The notes: generated by a model not told the origin, from the letters alone. Shown: positions 1 through 7,255, numbered from the stretch's first letter. The stretch: 12,231 bases of DNA from JBBPYR01 sp038199755 (GCA_038199755.1 JBBPYR010000093.1:1-12231), one strand, 5' to 3'. Made by a program: numbers and translations.

Positions 1-152
1 AGCACGACGAGGTCAGGGTGAGCAGCGCGAACAAGCTCAAGTGCCGTTTGCCCGTTCGCCGCCGTCAGCACCTCGTACTGCTCGCGTTCGAGGTAGCTTC
101 GCACCAGTTCCACCAGTGCTGCTTCATCGTCTACTACTAAAATGCGTGTCAC
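1..152 (-). CDS. response regulator, receiver domain N-terminus (partial, runs off left edge)
   Basis: Reading the minus strand from a GTG at 152 gives 50 codons before the window ends. The protein begins VTRILVVDDEAALVELV, the typical beta1-alpha1 of a CheY-like receiver: hydrophobic strand, then the acidic DDE pair that binds Mg2+. It continues with the alpha2/beta3 approach ending in HPDLVVL. The next residue would be the phospho-acceptor Asp, which lies outside the window. An AGGAG ribosome binding site (163-167) sits about 10 nt upstream of the GTG, which supports this start; no ATG is available. The output domain is not visible, so the class (OmpR, NarL or stand-alone) cannot be told. 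It lies downstream of, and in the same direction as, the cytochrome b operon, but about 145 nt separate them. Confidence 0.85.
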   Translation of the reverse strand, partial: MTRILVVDDEAALVELVRSYLEREQYEVLTAANGQTALELVRAAHPDLVV

Positions 153-297
153 AACAGTCTCACTCCTTTGCATACAGAAAGAGCGGAAGCGGCCCCTGCA
201 CTCTTCCTCTTCCTCACGCCAATTACGCTGACATGGGAGGTTGCAGCACAGGGGCCACCTTCTCTCTTACGGATCATCGCTACAAGCAAACTGGTCT
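153..297. other. short intergenic region with a distant inverted repeat
   Basis: No coding signal was found. It contains a perfect 8-bp inverted repeat, GGCCCCTG (191-198) and CAGGGGCC (249-256), separated by 50 nt. This could close a large hairpin at the end of the cytochrome b transcript, but there is no adjacent T-run on the minus strand, so a terminator call would be weak. The promoter of the response regulator at 152 should also lie here. Confidence 0.3.
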
Positions 298-402
298 TTA
301 TATGATCGGGTTGACTATGATCAGTAGCAGAGCAATTATCCCGGCCAAGATCACTATACCAACGATGATTGAATAGACATCACGATGGATTTGCTGGAAC
401 AT
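298..402 (-). CDS. 34-aa single-helix membrane microprotein, last gene of the cytochrome b operon
   Basis: The start is ATG at 402 and the stop is TAA at 298-300. The first 11 residues (MFQQIHRDVYS) are polar and amphipathic. They are followed by an unbroken hydrophobic helix of about 20 residues (I, V, L, A, G only) and a short tail ending NPII. The ATG lies 5 nt after the stop of the 105-aa gene (408-410), and a purine-rich GGGAAG in that gene's end can serve as the ribosome binding site. The shape is that of tiny single-helix subunits of respiratory complexes (for example PetG/PetN, CcoQ or CydX-like), though no sequence family is recognised. Its position at the end of a cytochrome b operon suggests a small accessory subunit. 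It is short, so chance cannot be excluded, but the clean helix and tight spacing favour a real gene. Confidence 0.6.
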   Translation of the reverse strand: MFQQIHRDVYSIIVGIVILAGIIALLLIIVNPII

Positions 403-407
403 ATTTC

Positions 408-725
408 TCACACTTCCCTTTCTTCAGCTTGCGCTGATGGTTGTTGCGCCAACTGTTCATTCGCCTGTGGTTGGCTCTGCTTCTCGGGTTTGTGCTGCCA
501 GGTGTCGTGGACACGCCCCATCTGGGCGAACAGCATGAGGACAGCCACACACGTGACTGCAAGCCAGGGAAGGCTGATTCCCTGTCCAGGCTCAAACATG
601 CCTGTCAGACCACGCCCTAGTCCATAAATCCCGATCACTGATGCAACCACAAAGAGCAGCATCTCCAGCAAGCGCCGATTGCTCATACTCTTCATATCCT
701 GACTGTCTCTCTGCTGCTGGTTCAT
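408..725 (-). CDS. 105-aa two-helix membrane protein of the cytochrome b operon
   Basis: The start codon overlaps the stop of the upstream 346-aa gene (ATGA, 722-725), so translation is coupled. Residues 1-17 are polar and basic. Two hydrophobic helices follow, at about 18-40 (LLEMLLFVVASVIGIYG) and about 51-68 (SLPWLAVTCVAVLMLFAQ), joined by a short Gly/Pro loop. The C-terminal 30 residues are Gln/Glu/Pro-rich and probably disordered in the cytoplasm. There are no heme or metal ligands beyond a single Cys and a His. I do not recognise a family. Operon position suggests a small structural or assembly subunit of the cytochrome b complex. Confidence 0.8.
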   Translation of the reverse strand: MNQQQRDSQDMKSMSNRRLLEMLLFVVASVIGIYGLGRGLTGMFEPGQGISLPWLAVTCVAVLMLFAQMGRVHDTWQHKPEKQSQPQANEQLAQQPSAQAEEREV

Positions 726-1762
726 TCTCCACCTGCCCCTACTTCTATCTCGCCCCCATGCGTCGATCCGTGCCGTTCCTGCCAGGCGGGTTTCTCAAAA
801 TCACCCTTGACAGGATAGCGGTAGATGAAGCGATAGAGCTTGAGATATTTGGGGATGTCGCGCACCCCTGGCACCAGGGGAATGAAGAACAGTAGCAAGG
901 CTGCGAATAACAGGTTCCACAGGATGAACCCCGGGCCTGTAACTCCGCCGGGGAAGTAGACGTGGAACACCGCCGGGATGGCCAGGTACCACGGTCCAAC
1001 CGAGAACCCACGTTCCTTCACCATGCCCCACTGATCATCTGTCAGACCCTGTGCCACCGCCGCATTGAGCATTTGCGGGTGGTCGTAGAGCCAGATATTC
1101 GTGAGATGGAAGGAGTGTCCCGGATCAATAGTCTGTAGATACTGCTCCAGGTAGCCGTTCTGAGCCAGTTGTACATCAGCTTTGAGAAGCACGGGAAGCG
1201 GGCCGAAATCCCCTTTCAGCGTGTCGATCTTGGCAAAATCAGGACTTGGGATGCCTGTGCTCATAGCACTGCCACCCGTTGGAGTGATCGTGTCGAGGGC
1301 TTTGGCGTAGCTGGTGGCCCACGTTAGCTGCTGCTGCGAGTTGGCCGCATCGTAGGTGGTGATGGCTTGTTGGACAGCAGACCCCAACAGTGGAGCTGCC
1401 TGACGTAGCGGATTCAGGACAAAGATCTGACCCGGATCGCCCATACCGAACTCTTGCGCATTGGCACTCGAGGACGAGGTGCCAGCTAATTCCTGTGTGA
1501 ATGCCAGGACTGCCCCACCTGGGTCTGCCTTTGTGACGCCCGCGATGGTATCTCTCGGCCAGTTGGGCGACCCCATAGTAGCCGCTAACACGGCCACGAC
1601 TACTAAGAGTATCAAGGAGAGCACCGGATATTTCCAGAAGACGTGGCGTACCAGACGCTCAGGTGGCTGATCGCTCGGTACGGTCGACGCAGCAGGTGCA
1701 GCAGTTGCAACCGCTGTACTCGTTGCTGCTTTTTGTGGTGTGTTCCCGTCGTTTTCCATCAT
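722..1762 (-). CDS. 346-aa bitopic membrane protein partnering cytochrome b (possible divergent C-terminal/subunit IV-type partner)
   Basis: It starts one nucleotide after the stop of cytochrome b (TAA 1764-1766; tandem ATGs at 1762 and 1759). The ribosome binding site AAGGAGAAG lies inside the end of that gene. Residues 1-35 are Ala/Thr/Pro-rich and low-complexity. A helix at about 45-62 is followed by a roughly 200-residue, presumably extracytoplasmic, region. A second helix lies at about 277-296, followed by FIPLVPGVRDIPKYL and a basic cytoplasmic tail. The stretch from the first helix through SPNWP and KADPGG faintly recalls the helix E/ADP region of cytochrome b6f subunit IV, but the usual PEW motif and remaining helices are absent. 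The large insert has no CXXCH, Rieske or copper motif. It is best treated as a lineage-specific subunit of the cytochrome b complex; function unproven. Confidence 0.8.
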   Translation of the reverse strand: MMENDGNTPQKAATSTAVATAAPAASTVPSDQPPERLVRHVFWKYPVLSLILLVVVAVLAATMGSPNWPRDTIAGVTKADPGGAVLAFTQELAGTSSSSANAQEFGMGDPGQIFVLNPLRQAAPLLGSAVQQAITTYDAANSQQQLTWATSYAKALDTITPTGGSAMSTGIPSPDFAKIDTLKGDFGPLPVLLKADVQLAQNGYLEQYLQTIDPGHSFHLTNIWLYDHPQMLNAAVAQGLTDDQWGMVKERGFSVGPWYLAIPAVFHVYFPGGVTGPGFILWNLLFAALLLFFIPLVPGVRDIPKYLKLYRFIYRYPVKGDFEKPAWQERHGSTHGGEIEVGAGGE

Positions 1763-1763
1763 G

Positions 1764-2420
1764 TTACTTCTCCTTCTTCTGGTTCGACAGCGGTTTACTC
1801 AGTCCCATGATCCGTATCAACACGACATGCGCCAGAATGAGCCCGAAGATGACCACTGGGATGACAGCGATGTGAATCGTCAGGTCTGCACTGAAGTTGC
1901 CCGGACTGAACAGGTTAAAAAAGAATGGCTGGATGAAGAGCATGTTATCGGAGTGCATGGAAACAAACTGGGACTCCCAGTCGCCTCGTGCCAGCAGTCC
2001 GAAGAGGTTTTCGCCCATCGCCAGCATGAAGATCATCAGCCCAATCCACCAGTTGAAAAGGCGCCGCCCGCGATAGGAAGCGGTGGCCCAGACACGAAAC
2101 AGGTGCAGGAGTGCGAAGAAAAAGAAGCCCTGCGCGCTCCAGTAGTGGAATGACTTGAGAAACAGCCCAAAGGAACTGCTCAACCACCAGTAGGGGCCCA
2201 GGAGCGCGAGTATGACACCACTGGCGGTCAGGAAGAGGAACATCAGGAACGTGAGTCCTCCCATAGCGTACCAGTAGGACTCGGCATAGAATGGGACGAT
2301 CTTCCCAAACATGCCTCCAAAGGGTTTGATATACGCGAACGATTCTAGCAAGGATCGCATAAGTCCGTGTTCAGCCACACGGGTTTTGAAAGTGTCGAGT
2401 TGCGACTCGTCTGTGACCAT
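1764..2420 (-). CDS. cytochrome b, N-terminal (b6-type) diheme subunit
   Basis: This 218-aa integral membrane protein carries the quinol-oxidising diheme b core of a bc/b6f-like complex. Helix B shows H92 and H106 (FHYWSAQ...LLHLFRVW) and helix D shows H183 and H198 (IHIAVIP...LAHVVLIR). The spacings of 14 and 15 residues match the b6 type; bc1 proteins have 14 in helix D. G54 and G68 fit the helix A Gly-x13-Gly heme packing. The Cys that binds heme ci/cn in cytochrome b6 (FYCLGG) is replaced by Ala (WYAMGG, A52), so no covalent extra heme is expected. After helix C the usual LPWDQ is replaced by LARGDWESQ. ATG 2420 is preferred because AAAGGAA lies about 8 nt upstream; an in-frame ATG at 2456 would add 12 residues without a good site. 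No Rieske or cytochrome c1/f gene is adjacent. Confidence 0.9.
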   Translation of the reverse strand: MVTDESQLDTFKTRVAEHGLMRSLLESFAYIKPFGGMFGKIVPFYAESYWYAMGGLTFLMFLFLTASGVILALLGPYWWLSSSFGLFLKSFHYWSAQGFFFFALLHLFRVWATASYRGRRLFNWWIGLMIFMLAMGENLFGLLARGDWESQFVSMHSDNMLFIQPFFFNLFSPGNFSADLTIHIAVIPVVIFGLILAHVVLIRIMGLSKPLSNQKKEK

Positions 2421-2848
2421 AGAAGATTCCTTTCTGAAAGTGGTACACCCGAACACCTGATAGTCGCTCTATCACGATATGCTTATTCAGGAGTCCTCCC
2501 TTGCACTTGATGCATATGTTTCACCTAGAGCACTACAAATACATTCTCCATGAACATTACAGCAGTAAGTCCCTGAGTCGAATACCTCTCCTATCTGGGC
2601 TGGAGCGGAGCCAGTGACACCGTCCTTATAAATATCCGTCACCTACTTATTTGTAAGTATCACCTATGTAAGTATCACCTCCAGATATCACAAACTCGTC
2701 ACAAGGCGTCTATGGCGTATCACAAGCAGAATACAAATGAGTCTATTGTTCGGTCATTACCGTTCTATAAAAGCAATTCATGTTCCTGTGGGTCGCCACC
2801 AATCCTAAATATGAGCAGAAGTCGTTCTTTCGATAGTAGGAGCTACCA
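2421..2848. promoter_or_regulatory. 428-bp divergent intergenic region with iterated TATCAC-type repeats
   Basis: No convincing gene was found on either strand. It must hold the promoters of both the cytochrome b operon (leftward) and the ABC1 kinase gene (rightward). The 14-mer TGTAAGTATCACCT occurs twice at a 15-bp period (2652-2665 and 2667-2680). The shorter core TCAC(C/A)(T/A) recurs at 2639, 2660, 2675, 2688, 2699 and 2720, all on the same strand. ACTTA/TAAGT also forms a small dyad at 2645-2658. AT-rich TATAAA (2766-2771) could be a -10-like element for the rightward gene, but no good -35 is correctly spaced. This looks like a multi-site operator region; the regulator is unknown. Confidence 0.55.
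2652..2680 (+). repeat. two tandem copies of TGTAAGTATCACCT (15-bp period)
   Basis: The perfect 14-nt direct repeats at 2652-2665 and 2667-2680 are separated by one nucleotide. They are the clearest members of a looser series of TCAC repeats extending from 2639 to 2725. Their position in a divergent promoter region suggests binding sites for a dimeric or oligomeric regulator. Confidence 0.75.
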
Positions 2849-4939
2849 GTGACACGAGGACCATTTCGTAAAACCATTCGCCTGCTTCGCATCAGTTGGC
2901 TTGTGATTCACCATTACCTGGCTTATCGCACATTTATACAACTCAAGGACCATAAGCGGAAACAACGACTGGAGATACCCAGGCAACTCGTGCAGTCCCT
3001 TCTGGAGCTAGGTCCCCTCTTTGTTAAAGGAGGGCAGATCTTGAGTACGCGCCCTGATGTGCTTCCCGCGGAATACATCACGGAACTGGCACGCTTACAG
3101 GAGCACGTCCCTTCATTCCCATTTGACCAGGTCAAGGTGACGATCAAAGAACAGTTCAACAAGAAAATTGAAGAGATTTTTCGCTCATTCGAGCAAACGC
3201 CAATTGCTTCCGCCTCTTTGTCACAAGTACACCTGGCGGTGCTCAATGATGGGAGTCAAGTCGCAGTGAAAATGCAGCGTCCGTTCGCAAAGGAAAGGAT
3301 CACTGCAGATCTCGATCTTCTTTCCGAACTGCTCCAACTGTTTCGTTGGCTCTTCCCCACGAAGGCGCGTCGGCTCAACCTCGTTGCAGGTTTCAACGAG
3401 TTCAAACGCTATACGCTCCAGGAACTCGACTTTTCAGTCGAAGCCAAAACGCTTGAGCGGTTTCAGCACAATTTCTCCGCTTGGTCCGATATCATCATTC
3501 CACATGTCTACTGGGACTTCGTTACCCCAAAAATACTAACCATGGAGCGCGTATCAGGCCTAAGACTGAGCGAAATCACGCCACAACTCTCGTTGCCAGA
3601 ACGCCAGCATCTGAGTCACCGCCTGATGGAGATGGAAATGAAAATGTTTATCTCCGATGGGGTCTTCCATGCCGACTTGCATCCCGGCAATATCTTTTTC
3701 ACGGAAGAGGGAAAAATCGCCCTCCTTGATTTTGGCATGTACGGAGAACTCAGCGAAGAGCATCGCGACCGCTTCATTCTCTACTGGTACGCGGGACTGC
3801 AAAGGCAGACACGGCGAGCATTCTATCACCTTATCCAGCAAACGACACGACTGAAAGGTGCGGACGAAGACGCGTATTATCAGCAGTTTCAGAAACTGGC
3901 CGAGAGCTTCTACAACTCGACGATCTCTGAGAGAAGTCTGACGCAAACCTATCTCGACATCATTATGAGTGGTGCGACGTTTGGCTTCGTGTTCCCGAGC
4001 GACTTACTCCTGCACGCGAAGGCACTGACGACCGCGGAAGCACTCGCGTTTACCTTAACGCCTGATCTGAAGTTTGTCACAGAGATGCGCCCGATCATCA
4101 CCCATGAATTTGCCAGGAGGGCGACCGACTTCGGAAGACTGAAAGCACTGGCGGAACGCGTCTTGCCTGAGCTGCTACTCTTTGGAGAACTTCCCCCGAC
4201 TTCACTCCACGAGCCGTCTGTGCGTGACTTCTCATTTCAGTTCAACTGGAGCGATGTGCTCAAACTGCTGAGCGAACAAGTGAAGACCATTCAGCCCAAT
4301 ATAACCAGTTTGAGATCCTTCCTCGACCCGAATGCACGCAAAGCACTGCTACATGTCTATTCCGACCGTCAAATGGATGATATCCTTGCGAGCACCTGGG
4401 CGCGCTATGCCGATCTTGCACCCACAGTGCCCTCCCAGAAAACAATCGGTGCCCGCTTCATGGTCCAACTGAGTGCCTTGACGATGGCTCTGTACGGGGC
4501 ACTGCTCTCAGCGGGACAATCGGCAGAAGGTGCGACCAAGCTCATTTACGATGTGGCGTGGTTGGTGTATACGCAGATGGGCGAGGTACCGTGGGCGATT
4601 GCAGGGGCGTTCAGCTACAATGGCTACGAAAAGCTGCGCTTCGCAACAACCGCGTTTCGCCAGTTCCCCTTCGATTCCCCTTCCTACTTATGGAAGGATG
4701 TCGCCGCAGCACCAGGGGTGGTGGCTTTTCATTGTCTCAAATGTCCTGTTGCAGAGTACTTCCACTCACACAACGCATCGGAATTGTGCGTGAACACCTG
4801 GTGCAAACTCGATTATCCGCTCGCCCGCCAGTGGGGTTCTGAGCTGAAACGAACAGGCACCATTGCGAGTGGAGCCGCGGTCTGTGATTTTCAATGGCAC
4901 GCAGTTACCAGCAGAGCAGATGTGGGCGATGAACCTTGA
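2849..4939 (+). CDS. ABC1/UbiB/AarF-type kinase fused to an ATC-hydrolase-like C-terminal domain
   Basis: The protein has 696 aa and starts at GTG 2849, with TAGGAG ending 6 nt upstream. Residues about 30-300 are an ABC1 (atypical protein kinase-like) domain. It shows the KxGQ motif at 60-63, the Ser/Ala-rich nucleotide loop SASLSQVH (121-128), VAVK with catalytic-type Lys K141, QELDF with E192/E198, HADLHPGN (274-281) and DFG (294-296). ABC1 proteins act in quinone biosynthesis or lipid homeostasis as ATPases. Usual members have about 450-560 aa and end in transmembrane helices. Here residues about 510-696 instead look like the L-2-amino-thiazoline-4-carboxylate hydrolase family (PF14196): an ALLSAGQSAEGATKLIYD helix, then Cys-rich segments (C629, C632, C647, C652) and a final RTGTIASGAAVCDF with C679. 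No frameshift or in-frame linker gene is seen, so the fusion appears genuine. It is divergent from the cytochrome b operon, which suits a quinone- or membrane-related role (inference). Confidence 0.85.
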   Translation: MTRGPFRKTIRLLRISWLVIHHYLAYRTFIQLKDHKRKQRLEIPRQLVQSLLELGPLFVKGGQILSTRPDVLPAEYITELARLQEHVPSFPFDQVKVTIKEQFNKKIEEIFRSFEQTPIASASLSQVHLAVLNDGSQVAVKMQRPFAKERITADLDLLSELLQLFRWLFPTKARRLNLVAGFNEFKRYTLQELDFSVEAKTLERFQHNFSAWSDIIIPHVYWDFVTPKILTMERVSGLRLSEITPQLSLPERQHLSHRLMEMEMKMFISDGVFHADLHPGNIFFTEEGKIALLDFGMYGELSEEHRDRFILYWYAGLQRQTRRAFYHLIQQTTRLKGADEDAYYQQFQKLAESFYNSTISERSLTQTYLDIIMSGATFGFVFPSDLLLHAKALTTAEALAFTLTPDLKFVTEMRPIITHEFARRATDFGRLKALAERVLPELLLFGELPPTSLHEPSVRDFSFQFNWSDVLKLLSEQVKTIQPNITSLRSFLDPNARKALLHVYSDRQMDDILASTWARYADLAPTVPSQKTIGARFMVQLSALTMALYGALLSAGQSAEGATKLIYDVAWLVYTQMGEVPWAIAGAFSYNGYEKLRFATTAFRQFPFDSPSYLWKDVAAAPGVVAFHCLKCPVAEYFHSHNASELCVNTWCKLDYPLARQWGSELKRTGTIASGAAVCDFQWHAVTSRADVGDEP

Positions 4940-5099
4940 GGCTCACAGAGCAAACAAAAAGTGGAGAGCACCATGCTCGTTCTTTGTGATGGTATTGAGA
5001 ACGGCGAAAGAAAGACCGTGATGTAATTGTGATTTTCCAAGCATACACTACCTGTAGGTACAAAAGGCTGACAAGATGAATGGCAAAAGGAGAGCACAC
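4940..5099. promoter_or_regulatory. intergenic region upstream of the two-component system
   Basis: An imperfect hairpin with inner stem GAGCA/TGCTC (4966-4970 and 4974-4978) follows the kinase stop. It has no T-run, so it is at most a weak terminator. Closer to the response regulator is a 12-bp dyad, TACCT-GT-AGGTA (5049-5060), 40 nt before the start codon and suitably placed for an operator. TTGTGAT occurs at 4984-4990 and 5027-5033. No promoter hexamers stand out. Confidence 0.35.
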
Positions 5100-5768
5100 A
5101 TGCAGCGTATCCTGGTTATTGACGACGATGCCGCCGTGACAAGTGTCCTCAAACGCGGCCTCTCTTATGAGGGATTTCGTGTCGCTACTGCTCAATCAGG
5201 AACAGAAGGTTTAGCGAGTGAGCGTGACAATCCGGCGGACATGATTATTCTCGATGTGATGATGCCCGGTATGAATGGTTTGGAAGTATTACGCCGACTA
5301 CGTAGTGCTGACACCTCTTCCCCCGTGCTTCTCTTGACAGCGAAAGATGCTCCTACAGATCAGGTACTGGGGTTTGAAGCCGGGGCCGATGATTATGTCA
5401 TAAAGCCATTCAGCTTTGAAGTCCTGCTCGCTCGCATTCGTTCCCTCCTACGGCGGCAGCAGATAGATCACCCTCAAACCGTCCATTTCGCAGATGTCAC
5501 GTTAGATAGTGGAAGCCATATAGCTTGCCGTGGTCAGTATAAGCTTTCACTGACTAGCTTAGAATTTAAATTGCTCCACGAGTTTCTTCTGCACCCTCGA
5601 CAGGTACTTTCTAAAGATATCTTGCTACAGCGGGTGTGGGACTACGACTTTAATGGCAATGTGGTGGAGGTCTATGTCAAACAACTGCGCCAGAAGCTGG
5701 AAGCGAACGGTGAACTGCGCTTGATTCATACCGTGCGTAACGTGGGCTATGTCTTACGAGAAAGCTGA
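5100..5768 (+). CDS. OmpR/PhoB-family response regulator
   Basis: This 222-aa DNA-binding regulator is phosphorylated by the kinase encoded next. The receiver domain (1-115) has the acidic triad D8-D9-D10, phospho-acceptor D52 (ILDVMMPGMNG), T80 and K102 (IKPF), all the residues needed for phosphotransfer. The C-terminal winged helix (about 125-222) shows the OmpR-type LTSLEFKLLHEFLLHP, the recognition-helix region VVEVYVKQLRQKLE and the closing IHTVRNVGYVLR. ATG 5100 is preferred over the upstream in-frame ATG 5076 because the receiver strand begins right after it and AAAGGAG is 7 nt upstream. It lies 3 nt before the histidine kinase gene. Its likely targets are the 11-bp TCAG direct-repeat arrays at 7212-7255 and 8260-8303, the spacing expected for this family. 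Confidence 0.95.
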   Translation: MQRILVIDDDAAVTSVLKRGLSYEGFRVATAQSGTEGLASERDNPADMIILDVMMPGMNGLEVLRRLRSADTSSPVLLLTAKDAPTDQVLGFEAGADDYVIKPFSFEVLLARIRSLLRRQQIDHPQTVHFADVTLDSGSHIACRGQYKLSLTSLEFKLLHEFLLHPRQVLSKDILLQRVWDYDFNGNVVEVYVKQLRQKLEANGELRLIHTVRNVGYVLRES

Positions 5769-5771
5769 AGC

Positions 5772-7205
5772 ATGTCTATCCGTCTACGACTCGCACTCTC
5801 CTATGGAACGCTCTTTGCACTTATCCTCCCACTCGTGACAGTACTCAGTTACGCGTTGCATGCTCGTGGTCAATACGATGATCTTGACCGTGCTCTGCTC
5901 GTCAGTGCTGGTCACGCTATTGCTGAAGCATCTGATAGCGTCACTGGCCCTCATCTCATTCAAGGCAAAGAGGGGCTGGAGATTGCATTACGGTTTTATA
6001 CGACCACAGGCACGTTACAGGAACTCTCTTTGGGTACCGAAACCCTACCAACTATGAATCCATACAACGTACTACGAAATCCCTCTGGTCCAGCATTCGA
6101 TGCCTTCACGTCATTGATTCCGCCCATGATGGGCTATGTGAGTGTGCCACCAAGAGGAGTTTTTTATCTTCTTTCGACACCAACCCAAAGATGGCGCGTC
6201 TATGTTCAGCCCATTTACTTTGGAGTGAGAACGACGGGATATATTGAAGCGTTGACACCACTTGGACACATAGACACCTCTATGCAAACCTTTCGACTCC
6301 TCTTAGGGGTCTTAGGATTTTGTAGTCTCGTTGCGGCATTAGGTGGAAGTTGGGCGATAGCAGGGAATGCACTGCGTCCCATTGCTCGTATGATACAGAC
6401 GGCACAAACTATAGCGCTCTCGCGTGATCTGTCACAACGTATCGACATGCCCGCTCAAAAAGATGAACTTGGTCGTCTTGCAGCCACATTCAATGAGATG
6501 CTAGCCAGTATTGAAGGGGCCTACCGCACGCAACAGCGTTTTGTCTCTGACGCCTCACATGAGCTACGTGCTCCTCTCACTGCCATTCAAGGCAACTTAG
6601 AATTGTTGCGGCGATACCAGGCGATGCCAGCAGGAGAACGTGAAGAGGCATTTGAGGAAATGGAGCGTGAGGCAGATCGGCTGTCGCGCCTAGTTGCTGA
6701 TATGCTCGCACTTGCCAGAGCCGATGCGGGTGTGCCACTCAAACGCCACACGATTGACCTCGATGTCATTGTGCTCGATTCATTCCGTTCTGCGCGTCAA
6801 TTAGCACACGGCCAGACCATGCAACTCGAGCCCTTTGAACCCGCTCAAACCGATGGCGATGAAGATCGCTTGAAACAACTGCTCCTGATTTTGCTCGATA
6901 ATGCCCTTAAGTATACTCCTGAACAAGGGCATATTATGCTTGGGCTACACCACAAAGATGGACATATCGAAATAGTTGTGCATGATACTGGTATGGGTAT
7001 CGCCCCCGAAGACCTGCCGCATGTCTTCGAACGATTTTATCGTGCCGACCCTGGCAGGAGTCGCGATCCGGGTGGAACAGGTCTCGGATTACCCATTGCG
7101 CAATGGATTGTCGAACAGCATGGCGGCGCCATCTCACTGAAAAGCCAGCAGGAACAGGGAACGTGTGTCACTGTTTCTTTACCACTTTCCGGTGGTCGTT
7201 TGTAA
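5772..7205 (+). CDS. sensor histidine kinase (HAMP-HisKA-HATPase_c)
   Basis: This 477-aa membrane sensor is co-transcribed with the response regulator (3-nt gap). Helix 1 spans about 9-29. An extracytoplasmic sensor region of about 140 residues (30-170) follows, with no recognised fold and no Cys or His cluster. Helix 2 spans about 174-198 and leads into a HAMP linker (about 199-250). HisKA has the phospho-acceptor H263 in SDASHELRAPLT. The ATPase domain shows the N box LLDNALKYTP (N377), the G1 box DTGMGI (405-410), the F box FERFYRAD (419-426) and the G2 box GGTGLGLPIA (434-443), so the enzyme is complete. The layout resembles CusS/BaeS-type envelope-stress and metal sensors. The copper-handling genes downstream suggest a metal signal, but the sensor region itself does not show this. 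Confidence 0.94.
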   Translation: MSIRLRLALSYGTLFALILPLVTVLSYALHARGQYDDLDRALLVSAGHAIAEASDSVTGPHLIQGKEGLEIALRFYTTTGTLQELSLGTETLPTMNPYNVLRNPSGPAFDAFTSLIPPMMGYVSVPPRGVFYLLSTPTQRWRVYVQPIYFGVRTTGYIEALTPLGHIDTSMQTFRLLLGVLGFCSLVAALGGSWAIAGNALRPIARMIQTAQTIALSRDLSQRIDMPAQKDELGRLAATFNEMLASIEGAYRTQQRFVSDASHELRAPLTAIQGNLELLRRYQAMPAGEREEAFEEMEREADRLSRLVADMLALARADAGVPLKRHTIDLDVIVLDSFRSARQLAHGQTMQLEPFEPAQTDGDEDRLKQLLLILLDNALKYTPEQGHIMLGLHHKDGHIEIVVHDTGMGIAPEDLPHVFERFYRADPGRSRDPGGTGLGLPIAQWIVEQHGGAISLKSQQEQGTCVTVSLPLSGGRL

Positions 7206-7211
7206 TTATCC

Positions 7212-7255
7212 TCAGCTAACCATCAGCTATTTTTCAGTGTATTGTCAGCCAGAGA
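7212..7255 (+). promoter_or_regulatory. four-unit 11-bp direct repeat (TCAGN7): probable response-regulator binding array
   Basis: TCAG occurs at 7212, 7223, 7234 and 7245, exactly 11 bp apart. The units are TCAGCTAACCA, TCAGCTATTTT, TCAGTGTATTG and TCAGCCAGAGA. OmpR/PhoB-family regulators bind head-to-tail to repeats of 11 bp, one helical turn. The last unit overlaps TTGTCA (7243-7248 region), which resembles a -35 element, as in class II activation. The array begins 6 nt after the kinase stop and lies about 100 nt before the HMA-like gene at 7355. Confidence 0.75.

Noticed and set aside
191..256. Terminator formed by GGCCCCTG/CAGGGGCC after the cytochrome b operon
   Set aside because: The loop is 50 nt and there is no T-run, so it is listed only as an inverted repeat.
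1740..2153. Plus-strand 137-aa open frame across the cytochrome b gene
   Set aside because: The opposite strand encodes conserved heme-ligand motifs; this frame has no recognisable features.
2746..2771. TTGTTC...TATAAA promoter for the ABC1 gene
   Set aside because: The spacer is only 14 nt, too short for a standard sigma-70-type promoter.
4966..4978. Terminator after the ABC1 gene
   Set aside because: A 5-bp stem with a 3-nt loop and no T-run is too weak to call.
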